Positions 15,510-21,383 of a stretch of DNA of 21,685 nt are shown one piece after another. Position 1 is the first letter of the stretch. Each line of letters opens with the position of its first letter. The notes below the pieces were generated by a model, which searched no databases, had not been told where the DNA came from, and saw nothing but the letters and a program-made list of their open reading frames with translations. Source of the DNA: an uncultured Bacilli bacterium (GTDB lineage Bacteria; Bacillota_I; Bacilli_A; RF39; UBA660); contig CALVKK010000006.1 of assembly GCA_944332645.1 (NCBI GenBank), forward strand, positions 1 to 21,685, in the 5' to 3' direction. Both the position numbers and the translations under genes were made by a program.

Positions 15510-16061
15510 ATGAAGTTAAAAGTTGGCGTTTCAAATCGTCATATTCATTTAAAACAAAGTGACTTAGATATTTTATTTGGTTATGATTTGACTAAAAAAA
15601 ATAGATTGAATCAACCAGGACAATTTGCTACCAATGAGGTATTGACTATCAAAACTGCCAAATCGGAAATAAATAATGTCAGAGTTTTGGGTCCTGTTCG
15701 TGACTATACACAAATAGAAATATCGCAAACCGATGCATATAAATTAGGTTTAAATCCACCTGTTCGAAGTTCTGGTCACTTAGAAGATAGTGAGGTTGTT
15801 ACTTTAATTGGCCCTCATGGTAGTATTACAACTAATGGATGTATTATTGCTGATCGCCATATTCATGTTACTTATGTTGATAAAGAAAAATATCATTTAC
15901 CTGATAAGGTAATGGTCAAAATTGTTGGAAAGAAACCGGGAATTATTGAAGTGAATATTAAGCCGAGTGAAGAAGCTTTTTTTGAGATGCATTTAGACAC
16001 TGATGATGCGAATGCATTTTTACTTAAAAATGGTGATGAAGTAGAAATATTAGATTTTTAA
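15510..16061 (+). CDS. pduL: PduL-type phosphate acyltransferase
   Basis: This 183-residue protein has the two-half beta-barrel layout of PduL. Zinc ligands are visible as SNRHIHL (His 11 and 13), ADRHIHV (His 117 and 119) and MHLDTDDANA (His 161). It exchanges the CoA of acyl-CoA for phosphate, here probably acetyl-CoA to acetyl phosphate, so that a kinase can make ATP. The protein begins directly at the first domain without the N-terminal encapsulation peptide of microcompartment PduL, and no shell genes are nearby; it is most likely a free cytosolic enzyme replacing Pta. It lies about 1.4 kb from nifJ, which supplies acetyl-CoA. The ribosome site is GGGGTGAT. Confidence 0.92.
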   Translation: MKLKVGVSNRHIHLKQSDLDILFGYDLTKKNRLNQPGQFATNEVLTIKTAKSEINNVRVLGPVRDYTQIEISQTDAYKLGLNPPVRSSGHLEDSEVVTLIGPHGSITTNGCIIADRHIHVTYVDKEKYHLPDKVMVKIVGKKPGIIEVNIKPSEEAFFEMHLDTDDANAFLLKNGDEVEILDF

Positions 16062-16063
16062 GT

Positions 16064-16093
16064 TTGACAATTTAATTTACTGTAAAATATATG
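16064..16093 (+). promoter_or_regulatory. Promoter of candidate antitoxin RNA, locus A
   Basis: A perfect TTGACA (16064-16069) lies two bases after the pduL stop. Possible -10 elements are TATATG (16088-16093, 18-base spacer) or TAAAAT (16083-16088, 13-base spacer). The related locus at 20859 has the same order with TTGACA-17-TAAAAT, which supports a real promoter. Confidence 0.5.
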
Positions 16094-16099
16094 TAGATG

Positions 16100-16214
16100 A
16101 GGTAGGATCATTAATAAAAAAAGAGATAAATTTAGTCATCGCATACTTTAGATGTTTACTCTATTTAGGTTTTTAAAGAAAACACCGTTTAAAAGTACAT
16201 GCGGTGTTTTCTTT
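16100..16214 (+). ncRNA. Candidate antitoxin RNA, locus A
   Basis: A transcript from the promoter at 16064-16093 would start near 16100 and end at the hairpin 16175-16214, giving about 115 bases with no useful reading frame. Its 5' part could fold as a small hairpin (ATGA with TCAT around 16097-16110). AAAAAAAGAGATAAA (16116-16130) resembles, in the same orientation, AAAAAAAGAATAGAGTAAA (16343-16361) in the 5' region of the facing transcript. Because the two RNAs run toward each other, these direct repeats become complementary, as in the Fst/par system. The extent is inferred from promoter and terminator only. Confidence 0.4.
16175..16214. terminator. Shared bidirectional terminator, locus A
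   Basis: AAAGAAAACACCG (16175-16187) pairs perfectly with CGGTGTTTTCTTT (16202-16214), a 13-bp stem with a 14-base loop. It is placed between the two convergent transcripts, and its inner sequence GAAAACACCG/CGGTGTTTTC is identical at 20978-21012. Confidence 0.75.
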
Positions 16215-16219
16215 TGTGA

Positions 16220-16282
16220 TTAGTCTTTATTTTTAAGAATTAGAATTGTGTAAAAAACAATAGTTATAAATATAACTATCAA
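16220..16282 (-). CDS. Candidate small hydrophobic toxin peptide, locus A (start unclear)
   Basis: The minus-strand frame ending in TAA (complement of 16220-16222) encodes ELIVIFITIVFYTILILKN followed by KD. It aligns residue by residue with the locus B peptide (ELLIVFALIIFYTILVLKK then N): a short membrane helix with a Lys-ending tail. In this copy there is no in-frame ATG or GTG; the first usable start is TTG at 16282, giving 20 residues. That TTG overlaps the TGA of a 14-codon reading frame (16323-16279) that begins with ATG right after the strong GGAGGTGATT, so translation by re-initiation is possible. The alternative is a frameshifted, dead copy. The tiny size and hydrophobic helix fit type I toxins. 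Confidence 0.4.
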   Translation of the reverse strand: MIVIFITIVFYTILILKNKD

Positions 16283-16323
16283 TTCCGATATGACTTCATC
16301 CTTTCTATAATCTTTACAATCAT
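16279..16323 (-). CDS. Leader reading frame upstream of the locus A peptide
   Basis: This 14-codon frame (MIVKIIERMKSYRN) starts at ATG 16323, with GGAGGTGATT (16336-16327) at ideal spacing. Its stop overlaps the TTG start of the hydrophobic frame. The locus B copy keeps the ribosome site but not this ATG, so the leader itself is not conserved; it may be a by-product of a frameshift in the toxin start region. Confidence 0.3.
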   Translation of the reverse strand: MIVKIIERMKSYRN

Positions 16324-16390
16324 AGAAATCACCTCCATTCCGAAAAAAAGAATAGAGTAAAACACCTAATTAAATATATCTCGTTTATTG

Positions 16391-16419
16391 ATTGTATAAT
16401 AATGACATTAATCAGTCAA
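16391..16419 (-). promoter_or_regulatory. Promoter of candidate toxin mRNA, locus A
   Basis: On the minus strand TTGACT (16419-16414), a 17-base spacer and TACAAT (16396-16391). Transcription would start near 16384 and run over the conserved GTGTTTTACTCTATTC block and the GGAGGTGATT ribosome site. The same TTGACT element is used at locus B. Confidence 0.6.
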
Positions 16420-16506
16420 TAAAAATTCGACAAAATTAAATAAATTTATGCTGTTATAAGATATAATTATTCAATAATAATGGCCATTAATAGATATAAC
16501 ATTATA
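16420..16506. other. AT-rich gap without a recognised gene
   Basis: Between the locus A toxin promoter and the lipoprotein terminator there is only AT-rich sequence. I see no reading frame with a ribosome site and no clear repeat here. Confidence 0.5.
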
Positions 16507-16547
16507 AAAAAATGGTATTAATTTCTAAAATTTTCATACCATTTTTT
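16507..16547 (-). terminator. Terminator of the lipoprotein gene, overlapping its 3' end
   Basis: AAAAAATGGTAT (16507-16518) pairs with ATACCATTTTTT (16536-16547), a 12-bp stem with a 17-base loop. The minus-strand 5' arm lies within the last codons of the lipoprotein gene and the stop codon (complement of 16518-16520) lies at the loop edge. The minus-strand tail after the stem is T-rich. Confidence 0.65.
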
Positions 16548-17402
16548 AATGTACTCTTTTCCTTTGCTAAATATATTGCTACCAAAATCACTAATAATAT
16601 CGATTGCTTTTTTAGTATATTCAGCGATTTCATCTTTAACTTCGACGATTGCATTATAATTTTCTTCACCTAATTTATCTTTAGAAAATTCCTTGACATT
16701 GTTTGCCCCTTTTTTAATTAATTCACTAGCTTTGTTAAAAGCATTTTTAGTGCCATTAGCGATTGTGTCTTTATAATTTGGGAACTTACTTTCGATTTTG
16801 GTGTCGATGGCACTAGCGATCTGTAATACTTTTTGTTTGCCAGCGTCAGTTAGTTCATTAAAAGTTATACCATTAATTTCACTATCGTAAAATAGGAAAT
16901 CAACAACAGTAACAAAGGCTCCTTTGACTTTATCTTTGGCAGAATTTGCTTGCTCAGAATTTAAAATATTGTCAATATTTTTTTGTAATTTATCGAAAGC
17001 ATTAATCGCTTCTTGATCGTTATTGGTATATTCGTTTTTTTCTTCTTCATAGTTATTAGTTAACTCATTTTGTTCTTGTTTTTCTTCAGTTGATTGTTCT
17101 TTAGAAGGCTGACTATCTTCGACTGATTGATTTTTAGAAGGTTGGTTTTCTTCAATCTGCTGATTTTCTAAAGTTTGACTTTCTTCGGTTGGTGTTTCTT
17201 TTAAAGATTCATTTTTTTCATTCTCATAATTATTGTCTTTAATTTCTGTTTTTGAATTAGTGTTGTTTTGCAATGTTGGATGTTTTTCATATTGATATGT
17301 TGCTTGGTATGTTGTTTTTTGTGAACATCCTACTAAATTAGCGATAACAATGCCTGAAATTAATACGCAAATAAGTTTTTTTTTATTTATATTTATTCTC
17401 AT
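16518..17402 (-). CDS. Lipoprotein with Glu/Gln/Asn-rich linker, unknown function
   Basis: This 294-residue protein has a lipoprotein signal: basic MRININKKK, a hydrophobic stretch, and the lipobox LVGC with Cys 26 as the lipidation site. Residues about 27-130 are low complexity, rich in E, Q, N, S and T, and include an 11-residue tandem repeat (NQPSKNQSVED at 86-96 and SQPSKEQSTEE at 97-107). Residues about 131-294 look like a compact, mostly helical domain with repeated amphipathic helices and many Lys, ending in WYENFRN. I do not recognise this domain. The linker should carry it away from the membrane, through the wall. The start is ATG 17402 with AAGGGGATG upstream. It diverges from nifJ across about 115 bases that hold an inverted repeat. 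Confidence 0.75.
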   Translation of the reverse strand: MRININKKKLICVLISGIVIANLVGCSQKTTYQATYQYEKHPTLQNNTNSKTEIKDNNYENEKNESLKETPTEESQTLENQQIEENQPSKNQSVEDSQPSKEQSTEEKQEQNELTNNYEEEKNEYTNNDQEAINAFDKLQKNIDNILNSEQANSAKDKVKGAFVTVVDFLFYDSEINGITFNELTDAGKQKVLQIASAIDTKIESKFPNYKDTIANGTKNAFNKASELIKKGANNVKEFSKDKLGEENYNAIVEVKDEIAEYTKKAIDIISDFGSNIFSKGKEYIKKWYENFRN

Positions 17403-17421
17403 AGTATCATCCCCTTAAAAT

Positions 17422-17427
17422 ATTATA
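17422..17427 (-). promoter_or_regulatory. Extended -10 promoter element of the lipoprotein gene
   Basis: On the minus strand TATAAT (17427-17422) is preceded by TGA, an extended -10. The -35 region reads GTTTAC, a poor match, and coincides with one arm of the inverted repeat at 17440-17481. Confidence 0.5.
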
Positions 17428-17439
17428 TCACAAGTTAAA

Positions 17440-17481
17440 AAAAAGTAAACTTATCGCAATTGTTTTATATGTTTACTTTTT
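17440..17481. repeat. Inverted repeat in the lipoprotein-nifJ divergent promoter region
   Basis: AAAAAGTAAAC (17440-17450) and GTTTACTTTTT (17471-17481) form a perfect 11-bp inverted repeat with a 20-base spacer. The arms cover the -35 positions of both divergent promoters, and their centres are 31 bases apart (about three helical turns). This suits a regulator binding site, but no regulator is identified. Confidence 0.45.
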
Positions 17482-17501
17482 ATTTAAAATTATAGTATAA
17501 T
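17472..17501 (+). promoter_or_regulatory. Promoter of nifJ
   Basis: TTTACT (17472-17477), an 18-base spacer and TATAAT (17496-17501), 17 bases before the ATG. The -35 lies in the right arm of the inverted repeat at 17440-17481. Confidence 0.55.
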
Positions 17502-17518
17502 TTAAATAGGTGATTAAC

Positions 17519-20500
17519 ATGAAAAAAGTAATAATTGATGGTAATGAAGCTTGTAGCCATGCTTCCTATTTATTTACGGAAGTGGCAGGAATTTACCCGA
17601 TTACACCTTCAAGCCCTATGGCTGAAAATATTGATAATTGGAGTACTAAGGGGTTAATTAATATTTTTGGCGATCAAGTGAAAGTGATTGAAATGCAAAG
17701 TGAAGCTGGTGCGAGTGGTTTAGTACATGGCTTGCTTAGGTCTGGTATTTTGACGAGCACTTATACTGCTAGTCAAGGATTGTTATTGATGATACCAAAT
17801 ATGTATAAAATAGCAGGAGAAATGCTACCATGCGTTATGCATGTGGCAGCTCGTAGTTTATCAACACATGCTTTATCAATACTAGGAGATCATCAAGATA
17901 TTTACGCCACAAGAATGACTGGATTTAATATGTTAGCTTCTAGTAATGTCAGTGATGCTAATTATTTAGGCGTGGTGGCTCATTTATCAGCGATTGAAAG
18001 TAGTCTTCCTTTTATGCATTTTTTTGATGGCTTTAGGACTAGTCATGAACTACAAAAGATCAATATTTTAGACCAAGATGATGTTAAAGATTTAATAAAT
18101 TATAGTAAATTACAAGAATTTAGGAATAAAGCAATAAACCCTTATAATCCTAAAACTTATGGAACTAGTCAAAGTGATGATATTTATTTTCAAGCAACAG
18201 AAATAAGAAATAAATATTATGATCAAGTGCCTGATATTGTTAATAGTTATATGGAAAAAATAAATAAAATAACTGGTATGAATTATAAACCATTTAATTA
18301 TTATGGAGGCTCTAAGGCTCATAAAGTAATAATTGCGATGGGATCAGTTTGTGAGACCATTAAAGAGGTTATCGATGATTTAGATGATGATTTGGGATTA
18401 ATTGAAGTTCATTTGTATCGTCCTTTTTCTAGTAAGTATTTAAAAGAAGTGATACCCAATACCGTTGATAAAATAGCAGTTTTAGACCGGACTAAAGAGT
18501 TTGGTAGTGAAGGACCTTTATACTTAGATGTTTGCAATGTTTTAAAAGAGGAAAATATTGAAGTTGTCGGTGGTAGGTACGGTTTATCAAGTAAAAATAC
18601 AACGCCTAGTCAAATTAAAGCAGTTTATGACATGTTAGATAATCCTATTCATAACTTTACCATTGGAATTCAAGATGATGTTACTAATTTAAGTTTAAAA
18701 GAGGAAAACTATAAAATAAACAATGGTTTAGAAATGTTAATATATGGTTATGGTTCTGATGGAATGGTCAGTGCTAGTAAATCAATTATCAAATTAGTTG
18801 GCAAAAATACTGATAAATATGTGCAAGGTTATTTCCAATATGATTCTAAAAAATCAGGAGGGGTAACTAACTGTCATTTAAGATTTAGTGACAAACCAAT
18901 TAAAGCGACTTATTATGTTGATAATCCATCTTTAATAGTCGTTACTAAAGATACCTATATGGATGATTTTGATATCCTTTCAAATATTAAAGAAAATGGA
19001 ACTTTTATTTTAAATACAGTTAAGACAGAGAGCGAAGTAAATAATTTTTTAAGTTCTGATGTTAAAAAAATAATCAAAGAAAAAAATATTAAATTTTATA
19101 TTATTAATGCTTATGAGTTGGCTCGTAAAGTTGGTTTAAACAATAAAATAAGCACAATTATGGAAGTTATTATATTTTATTTATCTAATTTATTTGACTT
19201 CGATAAAATTAAAAAAGATTTAAAAGATGATGTTACTAAACGTTTTGGTTTAAAAAGTGAAAGTATCGCTAAATCAAATGTTGAGGCAATCGATTTGGCT
19301 ACTGCTTATTTAAAAGAAATTAAATTAGATGGTAATTATAAACAAGAAGAACAACCAAAATGTGTCGATGTTTATTTGGCTATGCGTAAAAGATTAGGAG
19401 ATAAATTGCCTGTTTCTAGTTTTAGTGAAATGCCGGATGGAACTTTTAAAGCAGGAACGAGTAGGGAAGAGAAAAGATGTATTTCTGATTTAGTACCTAA
19501 ATGGATTAGTAGTAATTGTATTAAATGTAATATGTGTTCATTTGTTTGCCCACATGGTGTAATTAGACCATATCAATTATCTGATGGGGAATATGAAAAA
19601 GCTCCTAATTATATAAAAGAAAGATGTATTGATAAATTTATTATCGGTATAAGTGTCAAAGATTGTACTGGTTGTGGGTTATGTATTAAATCTTGTTTAT
19701 CAAAAGAAAAATCATTGATTTTCTCTAAATTGGTCGACGAAGAACAAGAACAAAAGATTTTCGATTATTTATCTAAAAATGTAACTTGTAAAGAGACTAA
19801 TTTAAATAATGTTAAAAATACTCAATTTAGAGAACCTAAGTTAGAATTTAGTGGCGCTTGTGCTGGTTGTGGTCAAACTGCTTATATTAAGTTGTTGACA
19901 CAATTGTTTGGTGATAGTATGATTATCGCTAATGCGACTGGATGTTCTTCTATTTATGGTGCTAGTGCCCCATCAATGCCATATACTATTCCTTGGGCTA
20001 GTTCTTTATTTGAAGATAATGCCGAATATGGTTTTGGATTTTTAATGGCTGATAAATATAATAAAGAAAAAATTGTCAAAATCATGAGTAAATATCCTGA
20101 ATTTAAAGAGTATATTGAAAATATTAATGATTACAACATAACTAAAAAGTATTATGAGACAATCGATTTTAATAAGTATCCTGAGTTATTACCTTATAAA
20201 GATTATATTGTAAGAAGAAATATTTGGACTATTGGTGGTGATGGTTGGGCTTATGATATTGGTTTTTCAGGTATTGACCATGTCTTAGCTAGTGGGGAAA
20301 ATGTTAAAATATTGGTTTTAGATACACAAGTTTATTCTAATACTGGTGGTCAATCTAGTAAGGCTACACCAATCGGTAGTGTTGCTTTATTTGCTAGCGA
20401 TGGTAAAAAAACTAATAAAAAAGATTTAGCGAGAATGATGATGACTTATCCAAATGTTTATGTTGCTCAAGTATCATTAGCAGCTAATCCGATGCAGTTG

Positions 20501-20842
20501 ATTAAAGCGTTTAACGAAGCTAATAGTTATAATGGTCCAGCTATTATTATTGCTTATGCCCCTTGTATTTCTCATGGTATTATTGGTGGAATGAGTAATA
20601 GCTTAGAAATGGAAAAAGATGCTGTCAAATGCGGATATTTCCCAATTTTTAGAAGAAATCCATTAACTAAATTTAGTTTAGATTGTAATCCTGATTTTAA
20701 TCTTTATGAAGATTTCTTGAATAAACAAACAAGATATACTGTTTTAAGCAAAATAAATAATGAAGCAGATGAATTATTAAAATTGAATAAAGAAAATGCT
20801 ATTAAAACTTATGAATATTATAAAAAATTAAGTGAGGAATAA
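17519..20842 (+). CDS. nifJ: Pyruvate:ferredoxin (flavodoxin) oxidoreductase
   Basis: This 1107-residue single-chain enzyme is of near-normal length. The N-terminal pyrimidine-binding domain has GIYPITPSSPMAE and QSEAGASG, and a phosphate/CoA-binding domain III follows around residues 260-390. Two 4Fe-4S ferredoxin motifs follow, with Cys 667, 670, 673, 677 (then Pro) and Cys 716, 719, 722, 726. The second cluster ends in Cys-Leu instead of the usual Cys-Pro. The TPP domain holds ACAGCGQT (Cys 781 and 784), GDGWAYDIG, and NTGGQSSKATP, and a Cys in APCISHG at 1016. It splits pyruvate with CoA into acetyl-CoA and CO2 and reduces ferredoxin, a mark of anaerobic life. The ATG at 17519 follows AGGTGATTAAC; the in-frame GTG at 17510 lies inside that ribosome site. 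It is transcribed alone and ends in a terminator. Confidence 0.97.
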   Translation: MKKVIIDGNEACSHASYLFTEVAGIYPITPSSPMAENIDNWSTKGLINIFGDQVKVIEMQSEAGASGLVHGLLRSGILTSTYTASQGLLLMIPNMYKIAGEMLPCVMHVAARSLSTHALSILGDHQDIYATRMTGFNMLASSNVSDANYLGVVAHLSAIESSLPFMHFFDGFRTSHELQKINILDQDDVKDLINYSKLQEFRNKAINPYNPKTYGTSQSDDIYFQATEIRNKYYDQVPDIVNSYMEKINKITGMNYKPFNYYGGSKAHKVIIAMGSVCETIKEVIDDLDDDLGLIEVHLYRPFSSKYLKEVIPNTVDKIAVLDRTKEFGSEGPLYLDVCNVLKEENIEVVGGRYGLSSKNTTPSQIKAVYDMLDNPIHNFTIGIQDDVTNLSLKEENYKINNGLEMLIYGYGSDGMVSASKSIIKLVGKNTDKYVQGYFQYDSKKSGGVTNCHLRFSDKPIKATYYVDNPSLIVVTKDTYMDDFDILSNIKENGTFILNTVKTESEVNNFLSSDVKKIIKEKNIKFYIINAYELARKVGLNNKISTIMEVIIFYLSNLFDFDKIKKDLKDDVTKRFGLKSESIAKSNVEAIDLATAYLKEIKLDGNYKQEEQPKCVDVYLAMRKRLGDKLPVSSFSEMPDGTFKAGTSREEKRCISDLVPKWISSNCIKCNMCSFVCPHGVIRPYQLSDGEYEKAPNYIKERCIDKFIIGISVKDCTGCGLCIKSCLSKEKSLIFSKLVDEEQEQKIFDYLSKNVTCKETNLNNVKNTQFREPKLEFSGACAGCGQTAYIKLLTQLFGDSMIIANATGCSSIYGASAPSMPYTIPWASSLFEDNAEYGFGFLMADKYNKEKIVKIMSKYPEFKEYIENINDYNITKKYYETIDFNKYPELLPYKDYIVRRNIWTIGGDGWAYDIGFSGIDHVLASGENVKILVLDTQVYSNTGGQSSKATPIGSVALFASDGKKTNKKDLARMMMTYPNVYVAQVSLAANPMQLIKAFNEANSYNGPAIIIAYAPCISHGIIGGMSNSLEMEKDAVKCGYFPIFRRNPLTKFSLDCNPDFNLYEDFLNKQTRYTVLSKINNEADELLKLNKENAIKTYEYYKKLSEE

Positions 20843-20855
20843 TCACTTAGTTTTT
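20823..20855 (+). terminator. Terminator of nifJ
   Basis: TAAGTGA (20829-20835) pairs with TCACTTA (20843-20849) around a 7-base loop that contains the nifJ stop codon. The stem can extend through A/T pairs to 20823 and 20855, and it ends in TTTTT. It stands directly before the -35 of the locus B antitoxin promoter. Confidence 0.75.
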
Positions 20856-20858
20856 ATA

Positions 20859-20887
20859 TTGACAATTAAATTAATTTATAGTAAAAT
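20859..20887 (+). promoter_or_regulatory. Promoter of candidate antitoxin RNA, locus B
   Basis: A perfect TTGACA (20859-20864), a 17-base spacer and TAAAAT (20882-20887). It is placed directly after the nifJ terminator, as the locus A copy is placed directly after the pduL-like gene. Confidence 0.65.
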
Positions 20888-20893
20888 GTGTAC

Positions 20894-21012
20894 AGATGAG
20901 GAAATCTCATATAATAAAAAGAGATACATTTAATATCCTTATGTTAGATGTTTTATTCTCAAATAATTTTTTTGAAAGAAAACACCGTCTCAAAAGCTGA
21001 TTCGGTGTTTTC
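20894..21012 (+). ncRNA. Candidate antitoxin RNA, locus B
   Basis: A transcript from 20859-20887 would begin near 20894 and end at the hairpin 20978-21012, about 120 bases with no reading frame of note. Its 5' end can fold as ATGAG-GAAAT-CTCAT (20897-20911). AAAAAGAGATA (20916-20926) resembles the block at 21136-21153 in the same orientation, so it could pair with the 5' region of the facing toxin mRNA. Blocks shared with locus A are GATGAGG, AAAAAGAGATA, TTAGATGTTT and the terminator. The extent is inferred. Confidence 0.45.
20978..21012. terminator. Shared bidirectional terminator, locus B
   Basis: GAAAACACCG (20978-20987) pairs with CGGTGTTTTC (21003-21012) around a 15-base loop. An alternative hairpin is possible: GTCTCAAA (20987-20994) with TTTGAGAC (21014-21021), which overlaps the first stem and would exclude it. 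The 10-bp stem is identical at locus A. Confidence 0.7.
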
Positions 21013-21020
21013 GTTTGAGA

Positions 21021-21104
21021 CTAGTTCTTTTTAAGAACTAGGATTGTGTAGAAAATAATTAGAGCAAAAACAATGAGTAATTCCACAAAATATGTTCCTT
21101 TCAT
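21021..21104 (-). CDS. Candidate small hydrophobic toxin peptide, locus B
   Basis: This 27-residue peptide on the minus strand starts MKGTYFV and continues ELLIVFALIIFYTILVLKK before a final Asn. It is a single membrane helix with a short basic tail, the form of type I toxins such as Fst, TxpA and small holin-like toxins; I cannot assign it to one of these families. The ATG at 21104 lies 21 bases after the conserved GGAGGTGATT (its GGAGG is at 21130-21126). A GTG at 21086, with AAAGGA upstream, could instead start a 21-residue form. The stop lies in a 9-bp hairpin (CTAGTTCTT with AAGAACTAG, 21021-21041). Locus A encodes a close relative. Confidence 0.5.
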   Translation of the reverse strand: MKGTYFVELLIVFALIIFYTILVLKKN

Positions 21105-21120
21105 AAAATTTAATTATGAA

Positions 21121-21130
21121 AATCACCTCC
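21121..21130 (-). promoter_or_regulatory. Conserved ribosome-binding-site block of locus B
   Basis: On the minus strand this block reads GGAGGTGATT, a nearly full match to the 3' end of 16S rRNA, and it is identical at 16336-16327 in locus A. The distance to the first ATG differs between the copies (8 bases after GGAGG in A, to the leader; 21 in B), so it may also take part in RNA pairing or folding. Confidence 0.55.
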
Positions 21131-21185
21131 ATTCTAAAAAAGAATAGAGTAAAACACTAAAACTTAAATATACCTCTTATAGTTA

Positions 21186-21214
21186 ATTATAAATTAATTC
21201 GCACACGAAGTCAA
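21186..21214 (-). promoter_or_regulatory. Promoter of candidate toxin mRNA, locus B
   Basis: On the minus strand TTGACT (21214-21209), a 17-base spacer and TATAAT (21191-21186), close to consensus. The start of transcription would be near 21179, giving a toxin mRNA of about 200 bases to the shared terminator. Confidence 0.65.
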
Positions 21215-21334
21215 CAACAAATTAACAAAATTGACTAATATAATTGTAACATATTATAGATACAAAAAATATGGCAAAAACATTATTAATTTTCACTAAC
21301 ATTACAAAATTGTCATTAAAAACATTAGTTTTTT

Positions 21335-21363
21335 TTGATATAATTTATTTGACGTGGTACAAT
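21335..21363 (+). promoter_or_regulatory. Promoter of the P-type ATPase gene
   Basis: TTGATA (21335-21340), a 17-base spacer and TACAAT (21358-21363), 20 bases before the ATG. A second extended -10 (TGATATAAT, 21336-21344) overlaps its -35 and could be an alternative start. Confidence 0.55.
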
Positions 21364-21383
21364 AATAAAAGAAGGTTGATACT

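Noticed and set aside
16062..16517. Riboswitch or T-box as the explanation of the conserved gap
   Set aside because: The conserved elements face each other from both strands, no downstream gene is in position to be controlled, and no T-box or known riboswitch core is visible.
17510..17518. GTG at 17510 as the nifJ start
   Set aside because: The GTG is part of the AGGTGATT ribosome site for ATG 17519.
18110..18322. Minus-strand open frame inside nifJ
   Set aside because: It is a shadow of the nifJ coding frame; its hydrophobic look comes from AT-rich antisense codons.
16064..21214. Insertion sequence remnants as the source of the two related gaps
   Set aside because: No transposase fragment, terminal inverted repeats or target duplications were seen; promoters and terminator are kept instead.
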